Origin: Cloeon dipterum
Lineage: Eukaryota > Arthropoda > Insecta > Ephemeroptera > Baetidae
DNA length: 64,000 bases
Assembly (NCBI RefSeq): GCF_949628265.1
Contig: NC_088787.1
Location: forward strand, 25,348,501-25,412,500
Reading direction: 5' to 3'
Of the stretch, positions 1 through 13,249 are shown in pieces. How positions within the stretch are numbered: position 1 is the first letter of the stretch; each line of letters starts with the position of its first letter. Made by a program: the position numbers and the translations under genes. The notes beneath the pieces are model-generated. The model did not search any database and was not told the origin of the DNA. It was given only the letters and a program-made list of their open reading frames with translations.

Positions 1-786
1 AATTGAGTCCTCTGTTTCACGCCGTATAGAAAATTGTCAATATCATGGGTTCAAATCAATGCCTCTTGGATTTTTCTATATCTATGATGACTTTGAGTAA
101 TGACTAATATAATTATGTATAGTTAGAATGCAGGTCTTTTTGTTATTGTAATATTTTATGGCTTTTTAAAAAATCCATGGGATTATGTGCTCATTTTTCT
201 CGCACTGTTAAGGCATGAGTGTTTAAAGGCAACGGTAAATACTTTAGCATTTAGGGGATCTGTTGCTGGCGGCTAAAAAGTCAAAGATGGCAAAAGGTGG
301 TTAATTGAGTTATTCATGGACAACTGTCTGGCGTTTCTTTAAAAGGTCTCTGGGGGGAGGGGGTTAATTGGGACCCCCGGTAAGCCCATGTAATGTGCTG
401 AGCAGAGGTTTAAGAAAAGTTATAAAATATTCAACTTACAAAAATGTGCTGATTGAAACCAGTCGGATATTTTAAATTGAATACCAACCTTTTAAAACGC
501 GTCACAATTTGAGCAAAATAGCAAGTTACTTTTGCATTATAATCAATAAAAACAATTAATTTGACCAAGTTGAAAGTAAACCCAAAACCAAGAACTGACA
601 AATTAGTTTATATTAATTAATTGCCAGTGGATTTACAACTGAATAATGCTTTTTACATTTTAAATTTTTGATCAGTTTCTGTAGCTAAAATTACAAACCA
701 GTAGGTTCAATTTCTTTTTAAATTTTGCAAAAAAAACAGCGTGGAAGCAGGGACAGGCGATTTTCTAACTAACAAACCAAATGTAG
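1..786 (+). other. Intron upstream of the B4GALT7 terminal exon
   Basis: This AT-rich stretch has no convincing exon on either strand. It ends in a TAG splice acceptor at 784-786, just before the last exon of B4GALT7, so I read it as the 3' part of that gene's last intron. The earlier exons must lie to the left of the window. Confidence 0.6.
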
Positions 787-1246
787 GTACCACTACCCGA
801 CATTCGTGGGAGGCATCCTGCTCATCACGACGCACGACTTTGAGCTGGTAAATGGCATGAGCAACAAATACTGGGGCTGGGGCCTCGAGGACGACGAATT
901 CTACGTTCGAATGCGCGACGCGCGTTTTAACGTGACCCGCCCGACAAACGTGGCGACCAACTCAAGCAACACCTTCTGGCATAACCACGACCGCGGGCGA
1001 CGGAAACGTGATTTCGCAAAGTGCTACCATCAGAAGGAGGTGACGCGTCGCAGGGACCGCTATACGGGTCTCAAGGACGTCAAGTACCAGGTGCTGGCCA
1101 CGCACCACCTCAAGATTGACAATCTGCCCTTCACGCTGCTCAATATTAATCTCGAGTGTGACAAAGTGCTGACTCCGTGGTGCGAGTGCGACGAGCCCAA
1201 GGCGGCACTGGTTGATGACAAGAAAAAGCGGAATAAAAAGCCCTGA
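787..1246 (+). CDS. B4GALT7: Beta-1,4-galactosyltransferase 7, terminal exon (partial gene)
   Basis: This is the last coding exon of xylosylprotein beta-1,4-galactosyltransferase, the Golgi type II membrane enzyme that adds the first galactose to xylose in the glycosaminoglycan linkage region of proteoglycans. The exon opens in phase 1 after the acceptor at 784-786 with YHYPTFVGGILL, followed by FELVNGMSNKYWGWGLEDDE, the family's acceptor/donor-binding segment with the WGWG and EDDE signature. The HNH triplet further on matches the family HxH metal-binding motif, and LNINLECDKVLTPWC is the conserved C-terminal block. The tail after that runs about 20 residues longer than in vertebrates and is lysine-rich. 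Stop at 1244-1246; AATAAA at 1436-1441. The N-terminal anchor, stem and DxD motif are outside the window. The family assignment is strong. Confidence 0.93.
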
Positions 1247-1471
1247 TCTCGGCTTGATTTGAGCCGCCGCCCCCGAATAGACTTGCTAGCTCTTTCGTTT
1301 AGAAATTTTCCATAAGTTGGAAGAAGAAGGCTAGAAAATTAATATTTAAACCTTTTGAAGGCCACTTAAACCACTTCTAAATATCAAATATGAATTTGAT
1401 TAATTCGTGCCATTGCTGAAAGGAATTTGCGAAAAAATAAAATTTCAAAATGCTTTGCTCCTTACTTTAAC

Positions 1472-4400
1472 ATGGCTGTAATTTTCATCGATTAATAAAA
1501 TTTATAGAAATAAACAATAATTTAAACGATGTAACGAGTCGTCTATTATTATACATTGACTTTAAAACCAGTGGACATTGCATGCACCAGTCTGACATTG
1601 CGACACAAAGTAGAACTGAGTGATAATTTTACAGGAAAAAGTGGAGACGGCGGTTTCAGACGAGGAGGACAGCAGCGAGCTGGGCGGCTGCCCGGCAGAT
1701 GCACCTGAGGGGATCAACGCGTTGTCCGAAGGGGTCATCCCGACCCCCGGAGGCCCCTTCTCTGCTCTCACGTCGTCCATGTGGCCGCAGGACCTACTGA
1801 GCCAGCTGGGCCAGCCGGACGACCCAAACTCGCAGCCTGACTACTATGACGAGTTCGGCTTCAAGGTGGAGGAAGAGGACGGGCCAGAGCCGAGCTCAAA
1901 TCAGCTGCTCGGCATTCCATTTGTAGAGGACCCGCAACACAAGCTACAGTGGTTGGCGCACCTCCAGTTCAGTCACAACAGGGAGGCAGTCAGCGATCTC
2001 ACTTGGGATACTGTCGACGTCCGGCTACAGCGCACCGACCGCCTCAAAGAAATGGTGAGGCATGGAATCCCTCACTCGCTGAGGGCGCAGCTTTGGATGA
2101 GACTGTCAGGTTAGAAAAGCATTAATATAAAATTATTGTGGTACTAGAAATAAACATTACCAATGGCACCGAGAAAATAAAAATTAATATAATACAAAAA
2201 CTAATGGCCTACAGAAACTAAAAAAATGTAATCCACGCATGATTAAGTTTTCCTGAAATAATATTAATTTTGAAGGCAAATATATTGAGAGAAATGGTAC
2301 TGTGCAGGAGCTCTTCAAAAGAAATTGGCATCTGAAACAAGCTACAAAGATGTGGTCAAGGCTTCAAGCAACGACACGCTGATGACCTCTAAGCAAATTG
2401 AGAAAGACTTACTACGCACAATGCCTACCAACGCCTGCTTCAGCCGCAACGACAGCACAGGCATCGCCAGACTTAGGCGGATTCTGAGGGGGCTTGCTTG
2501 GCTCTATCCTGACATTGGGTGAGGCCCTCAGATGAAGTTGGGTTAAAACAAAAATTAATTTCACTCCTCCGCAGGTATTGTCAGGGTACGGGAATGATTG
2601 CCGCGTCTCTTCTCCTTCTCATGGAGGAGGAGGACGCCTTTTGGATGATGTGCACCATTGTGGAGGACCTCCTGCCCGCGTCCTACTACTCTGCCTCTCT
2701 ACTTGGTGAGTAGAGGCATGGGTTTGACGCATGAATCTCGAGCTCATCTTGTCGTTGCAGGTGTGCAAGCTGACCAGCGGGTGTTGCGCACCCTCGTGTC
2801 CACCTACCTGCCAGATGTGGACAAAGTTATGCGAGATCACGACATTGAACTCGCGCTGATCTCTGCCAATTGGTTCCTCACAATTTTCGCGTCCGTTGTT
2901 CACATGAAGGTGCTCCTCAGGGTTTGGGATTTGTTCTTCTTTGAGGGCTCCATCACCATCTTCCAAGTTACCCTTGGCATGCTGAAAATGCGAGGTAAGT
3001 CTTGGTGCAACTCTAATTAGAACATTATTATCTGATATTCGCCTTCAGAGCCAGATTTGATGACTCTGGAGAACTCTGCCCAAATATTCAATGCCTTGTC
3101 AGACACCCCAGGAGACATCAAAGAAGTCGAGAAGCTGCTGGAGGTAATAAACTCAAAACTGTGCAACTGGAAGGTTTTCAACGCTCTATTCTTCTTTTGA
3201 AGGTGTCATTTGAGGTGTGCGGCACTCTGAATGACATGATGATTGAGACGCATCGTAAGCGTCACCTCGCCTACCTGATGGCTGACCAGGGAGCTCTTGT
3301 GGGTAACCCTGAGTCTGTGTCCAACTTGCCAAAGCAGCACTTAAGCAGGTTCAAAACTTTTAATGCCATTCTCCTCCGCTTCATTGAATTTTTTAACTGC
3401 TTTCGCGTTCGCATGATTGAAAACTTCTAACCTTACTTCCTCCAGTTTTTCGCTGTTATTCTGCATGTTATAGTCTGATTTAGATGCTTCAATAACTGCT
3501 ATATTCAAATGGCTTAAAGCCTTCACTGCTCTGTATAACAATTTTGTTTCTCTGTTAATATCTTGTGCTTCTATATATATTTGGTGCACAAAAAATAAAT
3601 GCGCTGAACTACACTGCTTTGCGATTTTGGCATGGTGATTTTGCTATACGCTGTAAATATTTTGCTATTGGCCTGTTTTTTTTTGTAAATAAAAATTTGC
3701 AAGAGTTTTGGCGCTAGAAAAATTCTCCTGTTTTTTCAACGGTCAATAATTCCTACACAGGCGACAAGTGAAAAGAAACAAATCGGTAATCCAGTTGCTT
3801 CTATTTGGCGATGAAACAACAGAAGATGACATAAAGAGCAAAAATATCAGACAAACTGAAATTTTGGTTGATCTGAGAGAGGCTGTGCTTCAAGTTGGTA
3901 GACATTTTGTGGCACTTGACCCAAAGATGTCTCGGTTGTCACTGCAGGTAATTAGTAATTATTTAATGGCATGCAAAATTTTATGATGAATAATCCACCA
4001 GGCTGACTACACAATGGAAAGCCATGCTCGAGACCACGAAAAATACGTGGACGTCTCACTAACCAGAAAGAGACGCGCGAAAGCATTGTTAGGTACATTT
4101 TCATTCAAATTTTCTTATTTTCTATATTTATTTAAAAAAAAAACATTCTTCTCTATTGAATGGAGATTTTTTAAAGATCTTTTTTCCAAAATGTCCTAAT
4201 TAAGTCATTATCGGGCTTAAAAATTTTAAATTGTAATTTTTTTCAGATTTTGAGCGTCATGATGACGATGAATTAGGCTTCCGAAAAAACGATATCATAA
4301 CTGTCATAAGTCAGAAAGACGAGCATTGCTGGGTTGGTGAACTGAACGGCCTTCAAGGTAACACCAGCCGTTTAAATTTAAAAAGATAAATATTCACAGT

Positions 4401-5507
4401 GAATATACTCCTTTCTAGGTTGGTTTCCAGCTAAATTTGTAGAGTTGTTAGATGAACGTAGCAAGCAGTACTCCAGTGCGGGTGACGACGCTGTGTCGGA
4501 AGCCGTCACTGATCTAGTCAGAGGGACCCTGTGTCCTGCTATCAAGCAAGTGCTTGAGCACGGCATGAGAAAGCCTTCATTTTTAGGTAGGAGAGCATTC
4601 TGTTAATGCAATGTTTATGATGGGTCTAAATTATGTTTTTTAGGGGGCACGTGCCATCCGTGGCTATTTGTAGAGGAAGCGGCAAAGAAGGAGGTCGAGA
4701 GGGACTACAACTCAGTGTACAGCAGACTCGTCTTGTGCAAAACCTACAGACTGGACGAAGATGGAAAGGTTTTGACTCCTGAGGAGGTAGCCACGCCCGA
4801 TAGCCCTGAAAATTTTGGTTAATTAACAATTTGGCCGCTCCAGCTATTGTATCGGTGCGTGCAAGCAATTAACCTGACGCACGACGAAGCGCACGCCCAG
4901 ATGGACGTCAAGCTGCGCAGCCTCGTCTGTCTTGGCCTGAATGAGCAGGTGCTTCACCTGTGGCTGGAGGTGCTCTGCTCTTCGCTGGACGCTGTAGCTA
5001 AATGGTAATTTATTGAATTTATTTTCCCCTCAAATTACTTTAGATTTCCCCCTAGCGTTCTAATTTTCATTATTGGTCATTCTTAGCTCCACACCAAAGC
5101 AGGGTTAAAGCGAAAATAATTCACACTAACAATTTCATTCAAACATTTCAATTTGGCAAAATATTAAATTCATGATTTAATGATGATGTACCCAATAAAT
5201 GATTTAGTTTATCCGTGATATTTTAACTTGTTTGCGAATGTTCGGACGAGACAGGTGATATTACGTTGTACCGAATATATACGCAAATTATGTACAATTC
5301 CAATCACTGAACAGGTACTATCCGTGGAGTTTCGTGTGCAGTCCGGGTTGGGTGCAGATCAAGTGTGAGTTGCGGGTGCTGTCTCAGTTTGCCTTCAATT
5401 TAAATCCCGACTGGGAACTTCCTGCCAAGAAGGAGCAGTCACAACCTCTGAAAGATGGCGTCAGGGACATGTTAGTCAAGCATCACCTCTTCAGCTGGGA
5501 CTTGTGA
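1472..5507 (+). CDS. SGSM3: Small G protein signaling modulator 3 (TBC-SH3-RUN protein)
   Basis: Predicted Rab GTPase-activating protein that also links to small G-protein signalling. Exons: 1635-2109, 2308-2518, 2575-2705, 2761-2994, 3049-3143, 3203-3348, 3761-3947, 4002-4092, 4247-4357, 4419-4586, 4644-4786, 4844-5004, 5315-5507. The frame upstream of 1635 is closed and an acceptor sits there, so I infer a tiny first exon ATG-GCT at 1472-1477; this start is the weak point. The product is 783 aa (vertebrate SGSM3 about 750). The TBC domain holds the arginine finger IEKDLLR (about 191-197) and glutamine finger YCQG (about 232-235), so the GAP looks catalytically intact. An SH3 domain follows at about 522-580 ([20 protein letters not shown]), then a RUN domain to the C-terminus ([20 protein letters not shown]). 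AATAAA at 5697-5702. It converges on GALT with a 254-bp gap. Confidence 0.9.
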
Positions 5508-5761
5508 ATCAAAACCATTTATTCAAACTTGACCAATCTAACTCAACTTGTTTAGCAGATTTAATTTAAGTTATTTGTTGACTCTGTTGCATTTCTTGAA
5601 AAAAAATATTTGTATTTATTCATAATATTGTTTTAGTAGCCCTAATGTAGCTAATTTTTGTTAAATTTATGAAAACCAAGTCTCACCATTGTGTTAAATA
5701 AAACTGCATTCCATTCAAAGAACAATTTATTTCAACAAAAACAAACCAACCACTATCAGCT

Positions 5762-7225
<1,464 letters not shown>

Positions 7226-8030
7226 AACTTCTGGACTGAGGCAATCGGTTGAGACTTGACGATTAATTTATACGAATCTGACTTAAAAGGAGTGACAGAG
7301 TTATTATCTATGCTTGTAGATCAAAGTTCTCACTGAACGAGATAATTATCAAATATTTACCGCAGATTGTTGCTTATTTACAAGTGGCTTTTGATGTGAA
7401 TAATATGAAACGTGTCGTCTTCGTTGCACAAAAAATCGAAAAATGCAATCAGCACTCAGCACAATCCGTTGCAACTTTCAATAACAGAGAATGAAATAAT
7501 TAAATGCTATTAACATCTGTCTTAGATTAAATTTATACTCAAAACCTACTTTTCTAAATGGGAAAACAGGTAAAACACGTATGACTGTATTAACTGTTTA
7601 CTCGCGTATTTTTCCCACCGCGCCCTCTCTTGCCTCTCTCTAATTGGCTGCTGAAGTTAGACACAAACCCTTGCTACCAACCAAATTTGACAAATTTCTT
7701 GTAGTGGTTTATTGAGCCTTGTCATGGATAATGTTGGTTACTCGCATCAGGCATCAGCTGCGCGAACTTGACCGAAAACACAAAACACATGGGTTGTGGC
7801 TTGCTGAATGCTTTCATCTCGTCACACGTGCGGTCGGCGGCTGAGTTGTAAATTGTCCACAATATTTTGAGTTGTGGAGAGTTAAATTTGGCTTTTGACT
7901 GATCGAGACACATTTATATTTTGTCTCGTTCAATTCGTTTTCAGTTTGTGACGTCGTTGTTGGTACAATCTATTGGATTTAGGCGAATTTTCCCATCAGA
8001 CAGACGAGCACTTTTATTGCGACTTACAAA
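7226..8030. promoter_or_regulatory. Divergent promoter region between GALT and NOC3L
   Basis: An 805-bp interval separates the two divergent start codons and should hold both promoters and 5' UTRs. A short open frame at 7722-7913 on the minus strand has no recognisable domain and I do not call it a gene. I could not assign a TATA box or initiator with confidence. Confidence 0.45.
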
Positions 8031-11000
8031 ATGGTATTGTATTTTATTTGGGTAAAATTTCTGGCAGCAATCATTAATTATTACGTGTACATGTCGATGA
8101 ACAGGCGAAAGCGTCCAAGAAAGGGAAGGGCCGTGGCCACAAAATCAGCAAGGTTAAGAGGACCAACCAAATCAAAACAAAGTTGATGAAGCAGGGCAAG
8201 CTGAAGGGAAAGGGCAACCGACACATGTCGACCATCTGCCGAAATCCTAAAAAGAATCCACCAAAACCAGAAGTGCCACCAGTTGAAGAGGCCAGCGATG
8301 ATGACATGCAAGACATGATGGACAAGGACGACATCCAGTTCCTGAAAGACTCCTCTGCTGCTCGGTCTTACAAAATTCTAAAACGGTTTAATTTTAACGG
8401 AAGGTATAGTTGCCAAAGCATTAGATTTTTGTGTTATTTTTTTATACCTATTGGCTTTTTCAGAGAGGAGGGTCCCAGGAGGAAAAAGACTAAGGCTGCA
8501 GGCGAGGACAGCGATGATGAGGAAATGGAGGAAAAATATGAAGAGCAGAGGCAGGATGATAGCGAAAACTTAAAGCCTCAAAGGGAACTCTTGCCCATCA
8601 AGACAAAGGACGGAATCATTAGGCGAACTACAACAGAGCCGGTAATAAAGCTTAAGCCAGAAAAAGTTGGTAAGAATAAAAATATACTTGCCAAATCAAT
8701 ATGAAGTAATGTTAAATTTTAACCTCAAGTCCAATTGATTGAGAATGCGGGAAAGCTGGAAGAAAAAGAAGAGGAAGAAGATGACATAGATTTGGGCCTG
8801 GAGGAAGCAGCTGATTCGAAGTTGGACCTGAGCCAGCCTCTGACTATGGCTAAAATGCTGGCGCTCAGGCATGAGCAGGTCAGCAAGTACAGACTCAGGA
8901 TTGGATGTTTGGCCAGCGGAGTGCTTGAGGATCCTGTTAACAAGGTAACGTGTTACTGATTTGTCTACAAAGTTTGTGATTGCTGATGGTAATTTTTAGC
9001 TGGGCAACTTGAAGCATCTGCTGTCGTTCCTGAAAGACAAGCAGCCGACAGAGGTAGCGTTGACAGCTCCTCGCTTGGCTGCAATTTCCCTGATGGAAGT
9101 CTTCAAAGACCTGCTGCCAGAGTACCAGATTAAAAATGTGGAAGAGCCCAACGTCAAATGTAAGAGCCAAAATTCTGAGTATTGAACACGTAAAACCGTC
9201 TAATTCTAAATTAATTTATTGCAGTGAAAAAGGAGACGCTGAAGCTGCGAACAGAGGAAAACATGCTTTTGTCTAGCTACAAAAACTTCCTCACGCACTT
9301 GGAGAAACTGCTCGGCCCTATTTTGAAGCGGCGCGGCCAAAAGAATCAGGCATCTCCACCAGGCGTTCGGTTGGCCATCGTCGCAGTGGAATGCATGAGC
9401 CAACTTCTGGAAGCCAGGCCCTACTTCAACTTCTCCTTCAACCTTGTGCGTCTGCTTGTTCCATTCCTGAATCACTCGATGCTACCAGTCCGCAGCACCG
9501 TGGCCAAATCCATTTCACAGGTGCTGAAGGATGACAAGAAAGGCGAAGTTTCCTTTGAGGTGAGCTACAATTAATTACTAACTGCTGCTAATCATGGTTT
9601 CGATTGAAAATTAATTTTTTTTGAACCTCTGCTCCTATCGCGTGGGCTATGGAATTTACGTTTCGGTATCAATTGGGGAATGTTATGGTGCTGCACAATA
9701 AATTGTTTGACAAGAATAATGAAATAATGGAAATAAATTAAACCAGGCTTGAAGTAAAAGTATTACTACCTTAAATAAAGTTTTCCAGTGTTTTGGATAT
9801 TTTTGAAATTGTGTTTTTGAAGTGTCTCACAAGTTCTCTTTATTTATTTTAAGCCTGGGTTGGCAAAAATTGCAATACAACTTACTGCTGGATCGATTTT
9901 GTTATTAGTCGCTCTTTAATATCCATAAATTTTTGAATTATATCAATATCCTGCTTGGAAATTTTTTTAAACTATCTAGAGATTTTATTTTCGAATTCAA
10001 CATCTTAAAAATTTCGCTACCAGCTTAATTCCATAAATTCTGTTGTTGAAAAATTGAAAATGTTATTTTTTTCTGCATACTCTTATTGTTTTGGCATTTA
10101 ATCTCTACTTCATTTTACAGATTGTGAAGAGAATCAACGCTTTGGTTAGGTCTAAAAAGCACGCCGTGAGGCCAGAATGTGTTTCTGTTTTGTTGACTTT
10201 ACGTATCAAAGATGTCAATTTAGACAAGGAGAAAGAAATTGAGAAGAAGCACAAGAAACTTTCCAAGAAGGAAAGATTCTTGTCTAGCTCAAAGAGAGAT
10301 CGCAAGGTAAGTTGACAACAAAACAAAAAACTCCGATATTCAAATTCAATTTTGTGTGCAGAGGGCCAAAAGATGGGAGGAGCTTAACAAGGAACTTCTT
10401 GAGACTAAAGCCGAGGAGAACAGGCACACCAAGCAGAGGCACTTCACAGAGGTCACGAAATTGGTCTTCACGATTTTCTTCAGGGTGCTCAAGTCTGCGC
10501 CTACCTCAGCACTTCTCACAGCCACTTTGGAAGGATTAGCCAAGTAAAAACGAGTTTATCCCGCATTGGAAAATTCTAAATACAAATGTTCTTGTCAGGT
10601 TTGCCCACTGCATCAATGTGGAGTTCTACAGTGACTTGGTTAACGTTTTAGAGGGTCTGTTGAAAGATGAGGATAACAAAATTTCTCTTCGTCATCAGCT
10701 TCTCTGCATCAAAACAGTGTTTGCCATTCTGTCGGGCCACGGAGAATTCCTTACCATCGACCCCATGAGATTCTACGCCCAGCTTTACAGAAATCTCATG
10801 AAGATTTTCATTGGTAAACTATAGTTTCATGAAGACTTGATCAAATTAGTTATCTACGAGCAAAATATGATATTTTGATTAATTATATAAATTCTCAAAA
10901 TTGGCTTAGACTTGGTTAGTGAATTTTCGCTGACTTGTATATTAATATTTTTCCACGTTAGGCCGCAAACAGGAAGACCTGAAGGTCGCTTTGGAAATCA

Positions 11001-11866
11001 TGAATGATGCTGTGATGCGGAAGCGCAAGTCTCTGTCTCAGCAAAGACTTTTCGCCTTTACAAAGCGCCTGTGCACGGTGGCACTGCAGCAACAGCACAA
11101 TGGGGCCCTTGGTTGCTTGCAGTTGGTCAAAAGTCTCATCGAGGTTTGTTTCAGCCCAAATTGTTGATCAGTGTAGTATCAAAAATCATTTACAGTTCAG
11201 CAGAAGCCTGGACACTTTGCTTGAGCCTGACCCCTCTGTCGGCCAAGGCGTCTACATGCCCTTGGTTGATGATCCTGAGTACTGCAATGCCAAAAACACC
11301 GCTGTGTATGAGCTTTTGATTCTTAGGGTAAGATTTTGTGTTAAATTGTGAACAGCTAGAGTATAATTATATTATAATTAAAAATGGTTTCCTCTCAACA
11401 ACTATCAAGTGTTAATCTAGCAAACAATTTAAATGTCTAAGTTATCTACGAGTATTAGCAATTGTGACATTTACAGGACCATTACCATCCTTTGGTCAGG
11501 GACTATGCTCGTCACATTCTGAAAAGACCAAACATTGAGCAAGAAACTGGGGAGATTGTGTCGGGTGTCCTTCCACAGAGCATTGAAAAAATGTAAGTTT
11601 GATGATTTACTAGTTAGTTCTTGCAGCAACATATATATAAATTATTTAATTTCAGGTCAGCTACTGAGTTGTTTGATGAGTATAGTCCTGCTGATGTGCA
11701 ATTCAACCCTGCGACTACTGCGCCCTTCCACTTCAAGCCTAAGCAGCGTGTTTTCTTTGTGCCCTCTAAAGTTAAAAACGTGAAGCTGCGTTATTTGTTG
11801 GAAGACATCTTAGACGAGGAAGAATCATCAGAAGGTAAACACAAAGAAGACCCGAATGATGTGTAA
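8031..11866 (+). CDS. NOC3L: Nucleolar complex protein 3 homolog (NOC3-like)
   Basis: Noc3 works with Noc2 in intranuclear maturation and export of pre-60S ribosomal particles; in yeast it also has a replication-initiation role. Exons: 8031-8033, 8105-8403, 8464-8669, 8730-8944, 9000-9159, 9225-9559, 10121-10306, 10362-10543, 10599-10813, 10962-11143, 11196-11327, 11477-11592, 11656-11866; 813 aa (human about 800). The first coding exon is the ATG alone. The N-terminus is lysine-rich and nucleolar-like (AKASKKGKGRGHKISKVKR), followed by acidic runs. The conserved Noc3 core is LGNLKHLLSFLKDKQPTEVA onward, with the CBF/MAK21-type region after about residue 520. A donor at 11835 and acceptor at 11893 would instead end the protein at 11919, before AATAAA at 11928-11933. 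The 561-bp intron at 9560-10120 shows nothing else. Confidence 0.93.
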
Positions 11867-11919
11867 TTCCTACGTTATTTTCATTATCCTCAGGTAGTCT
11901 AGACTTGGTCTTGGCCTGA

Positions 11920-13249
11920 ACTGAGAAAATAAATATTTCAAAAGTTTCTATTTCTAATTGTAAGCTCTAAGCTTAATGTGTTTTAAAGCAAATCCTTAAT
12001 CTATATATTTAAGTCCTCGGGAATAGAGAAGGCCACTACTTCCTCTTTGAATTCACTCTTTCTTTGGTCTCCTGTTACACTAAAAATTCAATGACACAAG
12101 TGATGATCTCGAATTGCTTACAAATGCAAAATACTTATTTGCATTTAAAACGTGTGGGTGAGGTTTGAGTTTGTTATCCTTCTCAATGGTGAACTAGAAT
12201 ATTTTAACATAAATTTAAGGGGAAGGAAAGCTATTTAAATTGCTGCTACTGTATGATAGAGTCACAACCGGTTGTGCGGCCGAAAGTTCTTATTCAACTA
12301 GACTACTTCTTGTCTTGGCATTGAAGTGCTATGTATTTTTAAATTCGTAAAAAATGGACGGAGACCTGGGAATCATAGACCACTACTTGTGAGTATTTTG
12401 ATAAAAAAAATTGCGTATAGCTTTTTTGCTGGAGCTGGGAATTTGTCCTTAAATCAAATTAATTGTTAACATCGAGAAATATTGGTGCGAAAATTAATAT
12501 TATTTAGCCAGCATTGTAATATTATTTTATAGTGTGGGTTTTTACCGTGAGGTGGTGCGCGTTTCATGTATACAAAGAATGGTGCTGTTCTCCTGCCTCA
12601 GGAAAATTGCAAATCGCGATACAGGAGGCAGGAGGGGATAGGAGCAGAAATATTTATTAGGTCTGCAAATTCCTCAAATTTCTTAATCACCGTACCTTAA
12701 CGATTCATGACTCTGTTGGCTCGCATTGAAGTGTATGTGTAACGCAAGTCATCGAAGAGCAGTGAAAATTTTTACTGAAATTCACTTCGTCGCTCGCGTT
12801 GAAACAAAACAGGTAAAAATTTAAGTCAATTTTGCTTTAAAGATAAATAATTTTACAGTAAGCTTACATAAGTTTAAGTTTCGTTGGTTTTCTAAATAAC
12901 CGCTGATCTTCCATTTATTAATGCATTAGTTTCCGAGAAATATATCTCAGCAATTGATTTTACACCCATCACAATTTTTCGCGAAGGTTTAAAACCATTT
13001 TACGTGGAGAAGTGCAGTTTTTTCATTAAATTTCTATTCAACGGGTGCAGATTAAAATTCTTTCGCTAATTTCGGCATGGAAGTTTTCATTCAAAAATAA
13101 TTTCTCCACTTTCCCTGTGGCTGTGGTTTGTCATTTACGCTAGAAGTGGGTCAATTTTGAAGACAGCGCGAGAGCCTCACTTTCTTCAGCATTCCTTAGT
13201 GATGTAACATCCTAGACGCATCTTCTAATGCCACTCCTTTTTAGGTCCA
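11920..13249 (+). promoter_or_regulatory. NOC3L 3' end and IDI1 upstream region with a candidate leader exon
   Basis: The left part is the NOC3L 3' UTR and polyadenylation signal. Around 12260-12390 the composition becomes less AT-rich. A perfect 14-bp palindrome lies at 12263-12276, and a short segment with an ATG at 12354 ends at a strong GTGAGT donor (12389). Spliced to the acceptor at 13242-13244, that segment would make an IDI1 leader exon whose ATG opens only a short upstream frame, closed by a TGA before the main protein begins. This reading is inference from splice signals; a different promoter is possible. Confidence 0.4.
12263..12276. promoter_or_regulatory. Perfect palindrome containing AACCGGTT, candidate Grainyhead/CP2 site
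   Basis: CACAACCGGTTGTG reads identically on both strands. Its core AACCGGTT is the known binding consensus of the Grainyhead/CP2 transcription-factor family. It lies about 90 bp upstream of the candidate IDI1 leader exon, a suitable place for a promoter-proximal site. Function is inferred from the motif and position only. Confidence 0.35.

Noticed and set aside
8404-8463. Open read-through of the 60-bp NOC3L intron
   Set aside because: The segment is a multiple of three and stays open, but has consensus donor and acceptor and encodes hydrophobic residues foreign to this charged region.
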